A program made the translations under genes and the position numbers. Shown one piece after another: positions 8,641-30,077 of a DNA stretch of 64,000 bases. The notes under the pieces were generated by a model. The model was not told the origin of the DNA and made no database searches. It saw nothing but the letters and a program-made list of their open reading frames with translations. The stretch covers positions 48,174 through 112,173 of the forward strand of contig NZ_KQ947996.1 in the NCBI RefSeq assembly GCF_001513975.1. Direction: 5' to 3'. The DNA is from Streptomyces curacoi (lineage in GTDB: Bacteria; Actinomycetota; Actinomycetes; Streptomycetales; Streptomycetaceae). Each line of letters starts with the position of its first letter. Positions within the stretch are counted from its first letter, which is position 1.

Positions 8641-9908
8641 GAGGGACCTCCGGGCTGGTCGGGGGAGCGGGGGCTGAACCGTACGGGCAGGGCGGTGAGC
8701 GAGCGGTGGAAGGGGCCGGGCCGCCAGGTCAGGCGCTCGCGGGGCAGGACCGGCTGCAGATCGGGAAGCCACTGGGTGAGCCGTTCGATCGCCTCGGTGG
8801 CGAGGAGCAGCGTGTGCTGCCGGACCGGGCAGGCGTGCGGGCCCGCCGACCAGGACAGGTGGGAGGCGTCGTTGGGGTGACGGCCGCCGGGGACCTCCCT
8901 CTCGGCGGCGGGGGCACTTCCGGCGCCTTCCGGGCCGGCGGAGAGCGCGAGCGCCCCGTAGGAGACCACCACCGGCACTGCGGCCCTGATCCACACGCCG
9001 TGGAAGGACACCGGCCTGCGGGCGTAGTGGATGCCGTAGTTGGCCAGCGGAGTCTCGTGATGGAGGACCTCCACCACCGCGTCCCGCACGGGGCGGGCCC
9101 CGCTGGTCAGGGTGGAGTAGTACGCCGGGTTGCCGAGGATGCGGGACAGCGCGTTCGACACCAGGTTGGCCGTCGGCTCGTGCCCGGCGCCGAGGGTGAG
9201 GAACACCTGCCAGGTGACCTCCTCGGCCGTGAGCCCGGCGGGGTGGTCCAGCAGCCGGCTCGGCAGGTCGTCACCCCGCCGCTCCGCCCTGGCCGCGATC
9301 AGGTCCAGTACATAGCCGCCGAACTCCGCCTCGCCCGCGGCCGCTTCCGCGCCGCTCTCCATCATCTTGCCCAAGGCCGCCTCCAGCCGGTCGCTCTGAC
9401 TGTCCGGCAGCCCGAAGAGGCTGTTGAACACCAGCGCCATCAGCGGTCGCGCGAACTCGCCCACCAGATCGGCCTCACCCTGCGGCCCGAACCGGCCCAC
9501 CAGCACCCGCACCGCCCGGTGCACCCGCGCCCGCAGGTCGTGCGGCTCGATCCGGTCGAAGGTGTCGATCAGCGAGGTGCGGTAGCGGAGATGGGCGGCG
9601 CCGTCGGCGAACAGCGTGTTGGGCCGCCAGCGCATCATGCCCAGGACCGGCGAGTCGTCGGCGACCGTGGACTCCCAGGGCCGCGGGTCGTGCGAGAACG
9701 TGTCCGTGTCGTGCAGCAGATCCAGCGCCGCCCGCCGGTCGGTGACGACGTACGCCGGCACGCCCGGCGCCAACTCCGCCCACCCGACCGGGCCCTGGGC
9801 GCGCAGCGCGTCGTAGTAGCGGTACGGGTCCAGCGCGAAGCCGTCCTCCCACAGGCGTACCGGCGTCGAGCGGGAGAAGGCGTGCCCGTCGGGGGAGTGG
9901 GTGGTCAC
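8637..9908 (-). CDS. cvnE: Conservon-associated cytochrome P450 lacking ExxR (CvnE/RarE position, CYP157-like)
   Basis: 423 residues. The heme-thiolate loop is present but altered (SWSAGPHACPVRQ, Cys near residue 360, with Pro after the Cys where Gly or Leu-Gly is usual), and the I-helix has AGHEPT. In the K-helix, however, the normally invariant ExxR reads EVLH (Glu280, His283), so the arginine of the E-R-R triad is missing. The CYP157 family of Streptomyces, found in conservons, is the known exception without ExxR, and this protein fits it. The start GTG overlaps the GTPase stop (GTGA), implying translational coupling. Confidence 0.88.
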   Translation of the reverse strand: MTTHSPDGHAFSRSTPVRLWEDGFALDPYRYYDALRAQGPVGWAELAPGVPAYVVTDRRAALDLLHDTDTFSHDPRPWESTVADDSPVLGMMRWRPNTLFADGAAHLRYRTSLIDTFDRIEPHDLRARVHRAVRVLVGRFGPQGEADLVGEFARPLMALVFNSLFGLPDSQSDRLEAALGKMMESGAEAAAGEAEFGGYVLDLIAARAERRGDDLPSRLLDHPAGLTAEEVTWQVFLTLGAGHEPTANLVSNALSRILGNPAYYSTLTSGARPVRDAVVEVLHHETPLANYGIHYARRPVSFHGVWIRAAVPVVVSYGALALSAGPEGAGSAPAAEREVPGGRHPNDASHLSWSAGPHACPVRQHTLLLATEAIERLTQWLPDLQPVLPRERLTWRPGPFHRSLTALPVRFSPRSPDQPGGPS

Positions 9909-10549
9909 CGGCCCTCCGGAGCGTGACGGTCGATCAGGTGCTGGACCAGCGCGAGCAGCGCGTCGAAGGACGAGTCGGCGTCCCGCGCGTCGCAGGTCAC
10001 CATCGGCGTGTCGGCCGCCAGGTCCAGGGCGGCGCGCAGTTGTTCGCCGGTGTGGTGCCGGGGCGCGTCCGGAAAGGCGTTGAGGGCGACGGCGTACGGC
10101 AGTCCCGTCTCCTCGACCAGCCCCAGCACGTCGAACGACGCGTCGATCCGACGGCCGTCGACCAGGACCAGGGCGCCCAGCGCGCCGTACGCGATGTCGT
10201 CCCACAGCGCCCGGAACCGCTCCTGCCCCGGTGTGCCGAACAGATACAGCACCACCCCGCCCGGCAGGCTGATCCGGCCGAAGTCCACGGCGACGGTGGT
10301 CGTCCGCTTGTCCCGCACTCCGGCCAGGTCGTCCACCCGGGCGGACGCCTCGCTGAGCGGTTCCTCGGTGTGCAGCGGCCGGATCTCGGAGACGGAGTCG
10401 ATCAGGGTCGTCTTGCCCACGCCGAAGGGACCGGCGACGAGGATCTTGACCAGGTCGCGGGCGGTGGCGGGCAGGTGGATGTCCTCGGACGCGCCCGCCG
10501 TGCGTCGGGCGCGGGTGTCGCTAGGTGTGCTTGAGGGCGCGAAGGCCAT
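9905..10549 (-). CDS. cvnD: Conservon small GTPase CvnD
   Basis: 214 residues. The Walker A loop is GPFGVGKTT (residues 40-48), the second GTPase motif is LYLFGTPGQERF, and LNAF stands where the guanine-recognition motif would be, as in the MglA/Rab-like GTPases of conservons. It is thought to receive signals from the histidine-kinase-like CvnA through CvnB and CvnC at the membrane. Its start lies inside cvnC (29-bp overlap) and its stop overlaps the P450 start. Confidence 0.93.
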   Translation of the reverse strand: MAFAPSSTPSDTRARRTAGASEDIHLPATARDLVKILVAGPFGVGKTTLIDSVSEIRPLHTEEPLSEASARVDDLAGVRDKRTTTVAVDFGRISLPGGVVLYLFGTPGQERFRALWDDIAYGALGALVLVDGRRIDASFDVLGLVEETGLPYAVALNAFPDAPRHHTGEQLRAALDLAADTPMVTCDARDADSSFDALLALVQHLIDRHAPEGR

Positions 10550-10883
10550 CGGCCACTCTCTTCAGCAGGTCGGGGTCGAAGCGTTCGGCGGGCGGGATCG
10601 GCGCACGGGCCAGCACCAGGTCCCGGTCCATGAGTTCGGCCGCCAGGACACGCACCGCCGACACCGGCAGCCGCAGCAGCGCCGCGGCCTCCACCACGGT
10701 CAGCGAGCCGTCGTCCAGGGCGTCCAGCAGGGCGAGCTGGGCGGCGGGCAGACCGGCGGGCGCGGGCGTGCCGGTACCCGTGAGCACCGACAGCCGCTCC
10801 AGATGGGGGCGGCTGGGCCGGGCCACGCCGCCGGTCGACAGATACGCCGGAACCAGGGGGCGGCCGCCACGGCGGCCGGTCAT
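10521..10883 (-). CDS. cvnC: Conservon protein CvnC (DUF742)
   Basis: 120 residues with the DUF742 pattern: RPLVPAYLSTGG near the N-terminus, then LDALDDGSLTVVEAAALLRLPVSAVRVLAAELMDRDLV, a winged-helix-like segment, and a basic C-terminus. DUF742 proteins sit between the roadblock protein and the GTPase in every conservon. The ATG at 10883 overlaps the cvnB stop (ATGA). Confidence 0.92.
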   Translation of the reverse strand: MTGRRGGRPLVPAYLSTGGVARPSRPHLERLSVLTGTGTPAPAGLPAAQLALLDALDDGSLTVVEAAALLRLPVSAVRVLAAELMDRDLVLARAPIPPAERFDPDLLKRVADGLRALKHT

Positions 10884-11302
10884 GCCGGCGCGCCGCCGTC
10901 GCCAGCCCGGGGCGCGGCGGCCATCGCCTTCTCGCCCAGCCGCGCCACCTGCGAGTGCACCCGGTGCGCGAGCAGATCGAGGCGCACCTCGGCGCCCCCG
11001 TACGCGGCCACACACGTGCCGTGGTCCGTCGGCACGATCAGGACGTACCCGTGGTCCGACTCGATGACGACCTGCCGTACCTCGGACCGCTCCCGGTCGG
11101 CGAACGCGGCCGCCGCGGCACGGCACGCGCCCTGCACCGTGCTCGTGATCGCGGCCACCCGCTCGGCCGAGGGCCGGGTGAGCGCGTCCGTGTACCCGGT
11201 CACCAGTCCGTCCCGGGTGAGCAGCACGGCGGCCACCACGTGCGGCACTTGCAGGACCGGTTCGAGCACCCATGCCGTGTCTTGCGTGTCGCGGCTGGTC
11301 AT
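10880..11302 (-). CDS. cvnB: Conservon roadblock/LC7 protein CvnB
   Basis: 140 residues of the roadblock/LC7 fold: ATP-like start VLEPVLQVPHVVAAVLLTRDGLVTGYT, central VVIESDHGYVLIVPTDHGTCVAAYGG, ending in an Ala-rich helix. Roadblock proteins of conservons bind the cognate GTPase CvnD and probably act as its regulator or exchange partner. Overlaps both neighbours by ATGA. Confidence 0.92.
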   Translation of the reverse strand: MTSRDTQDTAWVLEPVLQVPHVVAAVLLTRDGLVTGYTDALTRPSAERVAAITSTVQGACRAAAAAFADRERSEVRQVVIESDHGYVLIVPTDHGTCVAAYGGAEVRLDLLAHRVHSQVARLGEKAMAAAPRAGDGGAPA

Positions 11303-12906
11303 CGAGCCGTTCCCCCTTCGTGGTCGGTCTGTTCGGTGCGGGTCTGCGCGGAGCCGGCCTGTTCGGAGCGGGCCTGTTCGGTGTCGGTCTGCGCAGTGTG
11401 GGGCTGCGTGGTGTCGGCCTGCGCTGTATTGGGCTGTCCAGCGTCCGGCTGTTCGGTGTCGGGCTGTCCGGCGTCGTGCGTCGCGGCCTCGGCTCGCCGC
11501 GCCGCCGCTCGCGCGGTTTCCGGTACGGCGGTGGAGGCGTCGCCCGTTGACTCGCCGGCCGTGGCCCGCGCCGCGGCGGTGCCGGCCTGCAACGCGCCCA
11601 GCGCCGCGGCGGCCTCCTCCGGGCGGCGCGCCGGAGACCGCGGCGCGGGTGTGTCACCGGACGCGGCGGCCACCCGAGTACGCCGCCGGCGCCGCGGCAG
11701 ACCCCCGGTGTCACGCGGAGCCTGGTGCCCGGACGCGGCGCCGGAGCCGTCGTGGTCGTGCTCGGCCCCGTATCCGTGCGAGGGGGCGGACGCCTCGCTC
11801 CGGGAGCCGAGCGGAGCTTCGGCTCGGGAGGCCCTGGGGGTGGGGCGCGGCGCGCTGGCCGCGGGCGGTCGCTCGACGGGGTCGATACGGCTGAGCAGAT
11901 GGCCCTCGACCCGCAGCACCGCCCGCACTCCGCCGTACGGCGACGGCGACGACACGTCCACGCTCAGGTCGAACTGCCGGGTCAGCTGCCCGATCGCGGC
12001 CAGACCCATGCGCGGCGGATCACCCAGCTCGGTGAGGAGGATCGGCTCGGAACCCGCCACCAGCCGCTGGGCGCGGGCGCGTTCGTCCTGCGTCATGCCC
12101 AGGCCCGCGTCGTCGACCGTGACGCAGACGCCGTGATGGACGTGCTCCAGGTTGACCACGACCTCCGTGTCCGGCGCCGAGTGCCGCAGGGCGTTGTCGA
12201 GGAGCTCGGCGACGATGATCGCGACCGGCTCCACCGCGTGCGAGACCAGTCCGGTACCCGCGGCCAGGTGGTTGTGGATACGGACCCGGTGATAGCCGGC
12301 GAGCCGGGCCTGGCCGCCGGTCACCGCGTCCACCAGATGCGACTCCTCGCGGGCGAGCCCGACCCACGCCTCGCACACCACGGCGGTGACCTGCGCGCGC
12401 CGCAGCGACTGCTCGTTCTCGTGGTCCAGTTGGAAGAGGGTCTGGGTCAGCTCGGGGTCGTCGTAGCGCTGTTGCAAGTCACGCAACGCGTCCTGGAGCC
12501 GGTACAGGGCCGCCTGGATCTCGCGTGTCGCCCCGCGCATCCCGGCCTGTGCGGCCGCGTCGATCCGGGTGCGCTGGGCGGCCAGCTCGGTGTGGAGCCC
12601 TTGCAGTACCTGCTCCAGGGCCAGGTCCAGCGGTGACCCCGCGAGCTGCGGATGCAGTGGACCCGGCACGGCGACATGGGGGTGCGCCGACTGCCGGGCG
12701 GCGGCCGGCAGGCGCCGCGCCGCCAGATGCTCGACCTCGGCCGTGAACGTCTGCAGCGCGCCGTCGAGTCGGCGGCGCAATCCGGCGATCTCGGCACACT
12801 GGCGGGCCTGTTGCCGCTGTGCGCGCAGCAGCCCGCCGCCCAGGGCGAGCGCGGACAGCATGCCGACGACGAGACCGCCGGTCACCAGGTCCGGTAATTC
12901 GATCAT
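11299..12906 (-). CDS. cvnA: Conservon sensor histidine-kinase-like protein CvnA
   Basis: 535 residues. One hydrophobic segment near residues 6-25 (LVTGGLVVGMLSALALGGGLL) anchors a cytoplasmic protein. A helical region contains LDHENEQSLRRAQ (about residue 160), at the place of the DHENxxxR-type histidine box of this class. It is followed by a GHKL ATPase with ELLDNALRHSAP, DDAGLGM and GLAAIGQL. The C-terminal 150 residues are disordered and end in ten tandem pentapeptides starting with Gln. Conservon kinases are assumed to sense a signal and act on CvnB-D. ATG 12906 was chosen because the membrane segment follows directly; a longer start is possible. Confidence 0.9.
   Translation of the reverse strand: MIELPDLVTGGLVVGMLSALALGGGLLRAQRQQARQCAEIAGLRRRLDGALQTFTAEVEHLAARRLPAAARQSAHPHVAVPGPLHPQLAGSPLDLALEQVLQGLHTELAAQRTRIDAAAQAGMRGATREIQAALYRLQDALRDLQQRYDDPELTQTLFQLDHENEQSLRRAQVTAVVCEAWVGLAREESHLVDAVTGGQARLAGYHRVRIHNHLAAGTGLVSHAVEPVAIIVAELLDNALRHSAPDTEVVVNLEHVHHGVCVTVDDAGLGMTQDERARAQRLVAGSEPILLTELGDPPRMGLAAIGQLTRQFDLSVDVSSPSPYGGVRAVLRVEGHLLSRIDPVERPPAASAPRPTPRASRAEAPLGSRSEASAPSHGYGAEHDHDGSGAASGHQAPRDTGGLPRRRRRTRVAAASGDTPAPRSPARRPEEAAAALGALQAGTAAARATAGESTGDASTAVPETARAAARRAEAATHDAGQPDTEQPDAGQPNTAQADTTQPHTAQTDTEQARSEQAGSAQTRTEQTDHEGGTAR
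11317..11466 (-). repeat. Ten tandem 15-bp units encoding Q-pentapeptides in CvnA tail
   Basis: The last 50 residues before GGTAR read as ten consecutive pentamers: QPDTE, QPDAG, QPNTA, QADTT, QPHTA, QTDTE, QARSE, QAGSA, QTRTE, QTDHE. The consensus is Q-(P/A/T)-x-(T/S)-(A/E). It does not fit the A(D/N)LxX beta-helix pentapeptide-repeat family. It looks like an expanded, diverged minisatellite kept in frame. Confidence 0.9.
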
Positions 12907-13002
12907 CGAGTCGGTTCCCAGAGGTCGGGTCGGGGGCAGGAGGGCAGGGCTGGTCTCCGAGGCGCTGGGTCGAGGCGCTCGCAGCACAGTACACACCGTC
13001 AT

Positions 13003-13026
13003 CGATCGGTCTCGCACGGTCGATCG
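13003..13026. promoter_or_regulatory. Paired CGATCG sites upstream of cvnA
   Basis: Two copies of the self-complementary hexamer CGATCG (13003-13008 and 13021-13026), 12 bases apart, lie about 100 bases upstream of the cvnA start in the 162-bp gap before the operon. The arrangement could be an operator; there is no family evidence. Confidence 0.25.
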
Positions 13027-13068
13027 ACACTTCGCTCCGAAAGTGACGGGACTCTGCTCGCTTCTGCG

Positions 13069-13551
13069 TCAACTGTCGGAATTGCCGTCAGGGGACGGTG
13101 AGTTGAGCACGGCCAGCGTTCCGTTGGCCTCGCGCAGCGCGTGCTCCAGGGGGCCGGGGCCATGCAGGACGCCGGTCCCGTCGGGCGGGACCAGCCACTC
13201 AAGGAACCGGGCCGAGCGGTACGGCGGCGGCACGGCGACCCAGGAGCCCCGGCCCGCGTGCCGCAGCCCGGCCCCGACCCAGCGGCTGTGCGGATCGGGC
13301 GGCAGGAAGAACCCGACCCGCTGGGCGGCGGTGTCCACGAGTGTCGGCCCGGGCACGGGCAGCGACGGCCGCCACAGCAGATCCAGGGCGAGCAGCCCGA
13401 GCCGCTCGGGCACGCTGACCACGTCCCAGAACCTGCCCGCCTCCAGCAGTGCCGTGCCATGGCCCTGGTCCCAGGCCCGCTTGCAGGCCCGGGGGTCCGC
13501 GGCGGCAGCGGCCAGCCACTCCACGCCGTACGTCCACATCGCGTTGGTCAT
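13069..13551 (-). CDS. Conserved streptomycete protein of unknown function
   Basis: 160 residues from the ATG at 13551, which has GGAGCGGGAC just before it; a GTG at 13623 would add 24 residues but has a poor ribosome binding site. The blocks WLAAAAADPRACKRAWDQGHGTALLEAGRFWDVV, PGPTLVDTAAQRVGFFLPPDPHSRW and GSWVAVPPPYR...WLVPPDGTGVLHGP recall a Streptomyces family loosely annotated as bifunctional primase/polymerase N-terminal-like. No catalytic acidic triad is apparent, so I assign no activity. It precedes cvnA on the same strand with a 162-bp gap. Confidence 0.65.
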   Translation of the reverse strand: MTNAMWTYGVEWLAAAAADPRACKRAWDQGHGTALLEAGRFWDVVSVPERLGLLALDLLWRPSLPVPGPTLVDTAAQRVGFFLPPDPHSRWVGAGLRHAGRGSWVAVPPPYRSARFLEWLVPPDGTGVLHGPGPLEHALREANGTLAVLNSPSPDGNSDS

Positions 13552-13733
13552 GTCCCGCTCCGAGTGCAGGTCGGCCCGGCCCCGCAGGGCACGAGGAACC
13601 TCCGCCGGGGCCGCCGGTCGCACGCCATCCCGGCCCCTGCATGCTCGTAGATATTTCTATGCGGCGGAAGGGGTGGCGTGACCTGGCGTTTTCGGAGCCG
13701 GGCCGCGGGAGCGGGAATGAGGGCGTCCGCGCG

Positions 13734-13758
13734 GTGTGCCCGGTCGGACGGCGGGTAC
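13734..13758 (+). promoter_or_regulatory. SigB-like promoter for the small protein at 13799
   Basis: GTGT, 15 bases, then GGGTAC fits the GNNT-N14-16-GGGTA(C/T) consensus reported for Streptomyces SigB-type promoters. The start codon lies about 41 bases downstream of the GGGTAC. Only one match was judged by eye, so this is a suggestion. Confidence 0.35.
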
Positions 13759-13798
13759 TCGGCGAGCCCAGGAACGAGAACGTTTGGAGGAGGCCTGC

Positions 13799-14035
13799 AT
13801 GACCAGCGGCACGGAGACCGGTGGCGTGACCGGTACGCCGGACAAGGACTACAACCTCATCTGGTACGTGGAGGCGTGCCTGAGCAACGCGCTGCGGCTG
13901 GAGACCTACATCGAGGACGCGGAACGCGACAAGGACACCGAGGTGGCCGACCTGTTCCGCAAGGCTCAGGCGGACAGCCGCAAGGGCGCCGAACTGGGCA
14001 AGGCACTCCTGCGCGCGCGACTGAACGGCGGCTGA
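13799..14035 (+). CDS. Small conserved helical protein, unknown function
   Basis: 78 residues starting at an ATG preceded by GGAGGAGG. After a flexible start (TSGTETGGVTGTPDKDYN) the rest is predicted helical: LIWYVEACLSNALRLETYIEDAERDKDTEVADLFRKAQADSRKGAELGKALLRARL. This amphipathic two-helix pattern suggests a dimerising or ferritin-like helical-bundle fragment. The likely SigB-type promoter points to stress induction. I do not recognise the family. Confidence 0.75.
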   Translation: MTSGTETGGVTGTPDKDYNLIWYVEACLSNALRLETYIEDAERDKDTEVADLFRKAQADSRKGAELGKALLRARLNGG

Positions 14036-14053
14036 CCGAGCCCGCCCGCACGG

Positions 14054-14084
14054 CCCGGACACCGAGTGAGCCGAGGTGTCCGGG
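14054..14084 (+). terminator. Hairpin terminator after the small protein gene
   Basis: CCCGGACACC (14054-14063) pairs perfectly with GGTGTCCGGG (14075-14084) over an 11-base loop and is followed by CTTTCG. It lies 19 bases after the stop codon. Confidence 0.75.
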
Positions 14085-14185
14085 CTTTCGGCTGTCAGGA
14101 ACCGTCGGCGGGGCCGTCCCGGGTCCCGGCGGACCGTGCGCAGACCCTCGCTACCTCAACGACCCTTCGGACACGTAGGGTTTAC

Positions 14186-14294
14186 CTCCGTTCGGCCCGC
14201 CGGACCGAACGGAGTGTTGCTATGGTGCTACTCACCGGTAGCAAGCTGAGCGGGGGGACGCGAGGAGTCGGCGCGGCAGCGCCGTGACTCCTCG
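14186..14294 (+). promoter_or_regulatory. Structured leader of the biosynthetic cluster (three hairpins)
   Basis: The 385-bp gap before the acyl-AMP ligase contains a -10-like TAGGGT (14176-14181), then three inverted repeats. Hairpin 1 is CTCCGTTCGG/CCGAACGGAG (14186-14195/14205-14214). Hairpin 2 is TGCTAC/GTAGCA (14226-14231/14238-14243), with an alternative pairing of TTGCTA at 14217. Hairpin 3 joins CGAGGAGTC-GGCGC to GCGCC-GACTCCTCG (14261-14274/14279-14294). A small reading frame with its own SD threads through them. The layout resembles a translation-dependent attenuator, which is inference only. Confidence 0.45.
14222..14287 (+). CDS. Candidate 21-residue leader peptide
   Basis: ATG at 14222 is preceded by GGAG (14211-14214) at 7 bases. 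The frame reads MVLLTGSKLSGG...GVGAAAP and stops at 14285-14287. The SD lies in the right arm of hairpin 1, and the stop lies in the right arm of the strong hairpin 3. It ends 133 bases before the ligase start. No conserved family; coding status is unproven. Confidence 0.35.
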   Translation: MVLLTGSKLSGGTRGVGAAAP

Positions 14295-14420
14295 GCGGGT
14301 CGTCGAGACGGAAGAGTCGGCAAGGGGGCCGGGTCGACCGAGGCGTCTGCGCTGATCCAGCACGTGGCCCTCGAACTCCAGTTCCTCGCCCACCGATTCC
14401 AGACAGGTGAGACTCGCCAC

Positions 14421-16154
14421 ATGGTTCGATCCCTGGTCGATCTGTTGACCGCGCACGCCGCGCACGCCCCCGGCCGGACCGCCTACCGCTACCTCGCCAC
14501 CGGCGACTGCGACGGCGAGACCGAGGAGATCTCCTACGGCCGTCTCGCCGCCCGCTCCCGGGCCGTGGCCGCCTGGCTGCAGGAGCGCGGCCTGGCCGGT
14601 GGCCGGGCCATGCTGCTGTACCCGCCCGGGCTGGAGTTCATCAGCGGCTACCTGGGCTGCCTGGCGGCCGGTGTCGTCGCCGTGCCGGGCGTCCCGCCCC
14701 AGGGCCGCGCGCAGAACCACCGCGCCCTGACCCGGATGAGGCGGCTCATCGCCGACGCCGACGTCAAGGTGATCCTGGGCGGCCGCGAAGTGATCACCGC
14801 CCTGGCCGGCCTGGCGGAACACCTGCCCGAGCTCGCCGACCTCACCTGTGTCGCCACCGAGGACATCCCCGACGAGGCGGCCGGCTCCTGGCGGGAGCCC
14901 GACCTCACCGCCGACTCGGTCGCCTTCCTCCAGTACACCTCCGGCTCCACCTCCGCGCCCAAGGGCGTGGTCGTCACCCACGGGAACCTGCTGGACAACG
15001 AGCGCGTCCTCACCGACAGCATGGGCCACACCCCCGAGGCCATCGCCGAGTACGGGCACGAGATGTTCGTCAGCTGGCTGCCCATGTACCACGACATGGG
15101 CCTCATAGGCCCGGTCCTCAACACCGTCTACCTCGGTACGACCGCCACCCTCTTCTCCCCGCTGCACTTCCTCCAGCAGCCCCAGCGCTGGCTCACCGCC
15201 GTCACCCGCTACCGCCCGCACACCACCGGCGGCCCCAACTTCGGCTACGAACTCTGCCTCAGGCACGCCACCCCCGCACTCCTCGACACCCTCGACCTCA
15301 GCAGCTGGCGGGTCGCCGCCAACGGCGCCGAACCCGTCCGCGCCGCCACCCTGCGCCGCTTCACCGACACCTTCGCCCCGGCCGGCTTCCGCCCCGAGGC
15401 CCACCACCCCTGCTACGGCCTGGCCGAGGCCACCCTCATGGTCACCGGCAGCACGGTCCGCACGGCACCCACCCTGCTCGACGCCGCCGACACCGGCCCG
15501 CACGCCGGCCGGGCCGACGCGGCGGCCGTGAGCTGCGGGCGTCCGGGCGCGGGCGTGACCGTCGTGATCGCCGACCCCGAACGGCACGAGGAGCTGCCCG
15601 AAGGGGAGACCGGCGAGATCTGGGTGCGCGGCGCGAGCGTCGCCAAGGGCTACTGGCGCAACGCCCTCGCCACCCGCAAGACCTTCCGTGCCACCCTCAC
15701 CGGCCACGAGGGCCGCTTCCTGCGCACCGGAGACCTCGGATTCCTGCGTGCCGGCGAGCTGTTCGTCACCGGCCGCCTCAAGGACCTCCTCGTCGTCGAC
15801 GGACGCAACCACTACCCGCAGGACCTCGAACTGACCGCGGAGATGGCCCACCCGGCACTGCGCCCCGGCTGCACCGCCGCGTTCTCCGTCGACGGGGAGG
15901 ACGCCGCAGCGGACGGCGAACAGGCGGTCGTCGTCGCCGAGATCGCCCCCGACGCGCAGGGCGAGGCGGAGAAGATCACCGACGTCGTCCGCAGCGCGCT
16001 CGGCGAGGCCCACGGCCTGCCGGTACGCGACGTCGTCCTGGTCCGGCCGGGCACCATACCGAAGACATCCAGCGGCAAGATCCAGCGCCGGGCCACCCGG
16101 GCGGCGTACCTGGACGGCACCCTCGCCCTGATCGACGCGACCGCACTGAGCTGA
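14421..16154 (+). CDS. Fatty acyl-AMP ligase (FAAL), starter-unit activation
   Basis: 577 residues of the ANL adenylating superfamily. Visible motifs are YTSGSTSAPKGVVVTHGN (ATP-binding P-loop), WLPMYHDMGLIGPVL (typical of the FAAL branch), NGAEPVRAATLRRF, YGLAEATLMVTG, TGDLGFL, GRLKDLLVVDGRNHYPQDLE and PKTSSGKIQRR with the catalytic lysine. FAALs make acyl-AMP from a free fatty acid and hand it to an ACP instead of CoA. The next gene begins with an ACP of the FAAL-partner type, so the two should form the loading step. ATG 14421 follows AGGTGAG; the gap to the PKS gene is 111 bp. Confidence 0.92.
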   Translation: MVRSLVDLLTAHAAHAPGRTAYRYLATGDCDGETEEISYGRLAARSRAVAAWLQERGLAGGRAMLLYPPGLEFISGYLGCLAAGVVAVPGVPPQGRAQNHRALTRMRRLIADADVKVILGGREVITALAGLAEHLPELADLTCVATEDIPDEAAGSWREPDLTADSVAFLQYTSGSTSAPKGVVVTHGNLLDNERVLTDSMGHTPEAIAEYGHEMFVSWLPMYHDMGLIGPVLNTVYLGTTATLFSPLHFLQQPQRWLTAVTRYRPHTTGGPNFGYELCLRHATPALLDTLDLSSWRVAANGAEPVRAATLRRFTDTFAPAGFRPEAHHPCYGLAEATLMVTGSTVRTAPTLLDAADTGPHAGRADAAAVSCGRPGAGVTVVIADPERHEELPEGETGEIWVRGASVAKGYWRNALATRKTFRATLTGHEGRFLRTGDLGFLRAGELFVTGRLKDLLVVDGRNHYPQDLELTAEMAHPALRPGCTAAFSVDGEDAAADGEQAVVVAEIAPDAQGEAEKITDVVRSALGEAHGLPVRDVVLVRPGTIPKTSSGKIQRRATRAAYLDGTLALIDATALS

Positions 16155-16265
16155 GCCCGCCCGGTCCGCCGTCGTACGCCGACGCATCCGCCGTACCACC
16201 ACACGAGCCCGACGACGCAGTACGGCCACCACACCTTGCCCGAATCCACGAGGACGCCTGTCTAG

Positions 16266-29939
<13,674 letters not shown>

Positions 29940-29973
29940 GGCGGCGGCGCAGTGCCGGGGACCGTCCGGACGA

Positions 29974-30058
29974 CAGCGATGAAGGGGCAGCAGCGATGAA
30001 GGGGCAGCAGCGATGAAGGGGCAGCAGCTATGAAGGGGCAGCGGCGATGAAGGGGCAG
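29974..30058 (+). repeat. Five tandem 17-bp repeats between PKS and reductase genes
   Basis: Five head-to-tail copies of CAGCGATGAAGGGGCAG (29974, 29991, 30008, 30025, 30042; copies 4 and 5 each have one change). A degenerate sixth unit supplies the GAAGGG ahead of the reductase ATG at 30078. Each copy carries both an ATG and an AAGGGG, and each AAGGGG is positioned as an SD for the next ATG. Because 17 is not divisible by 3, successive ATGs fall in different frames. The repeats fill most of the 138-bp gap. Confidence 0.95.
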
Positions 30059-30077
30059 CGCACCGTGAAGGGCTCTC

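Noticed and set aside
8637..9908. Treating the ExxR-less P450 as a pseudogene
   Set aside because: The frame is intact, overlaps both neighbours for coupling and fits the known CYP157 exception.
11317..11466. Assigning the CvnA tail to the beta-helical pentapeptide-repeat family
   Set aside because: The units start with Gln and lack the A(D/N)LxX pattern with central hydrophobic residue, so that fold is not expected.
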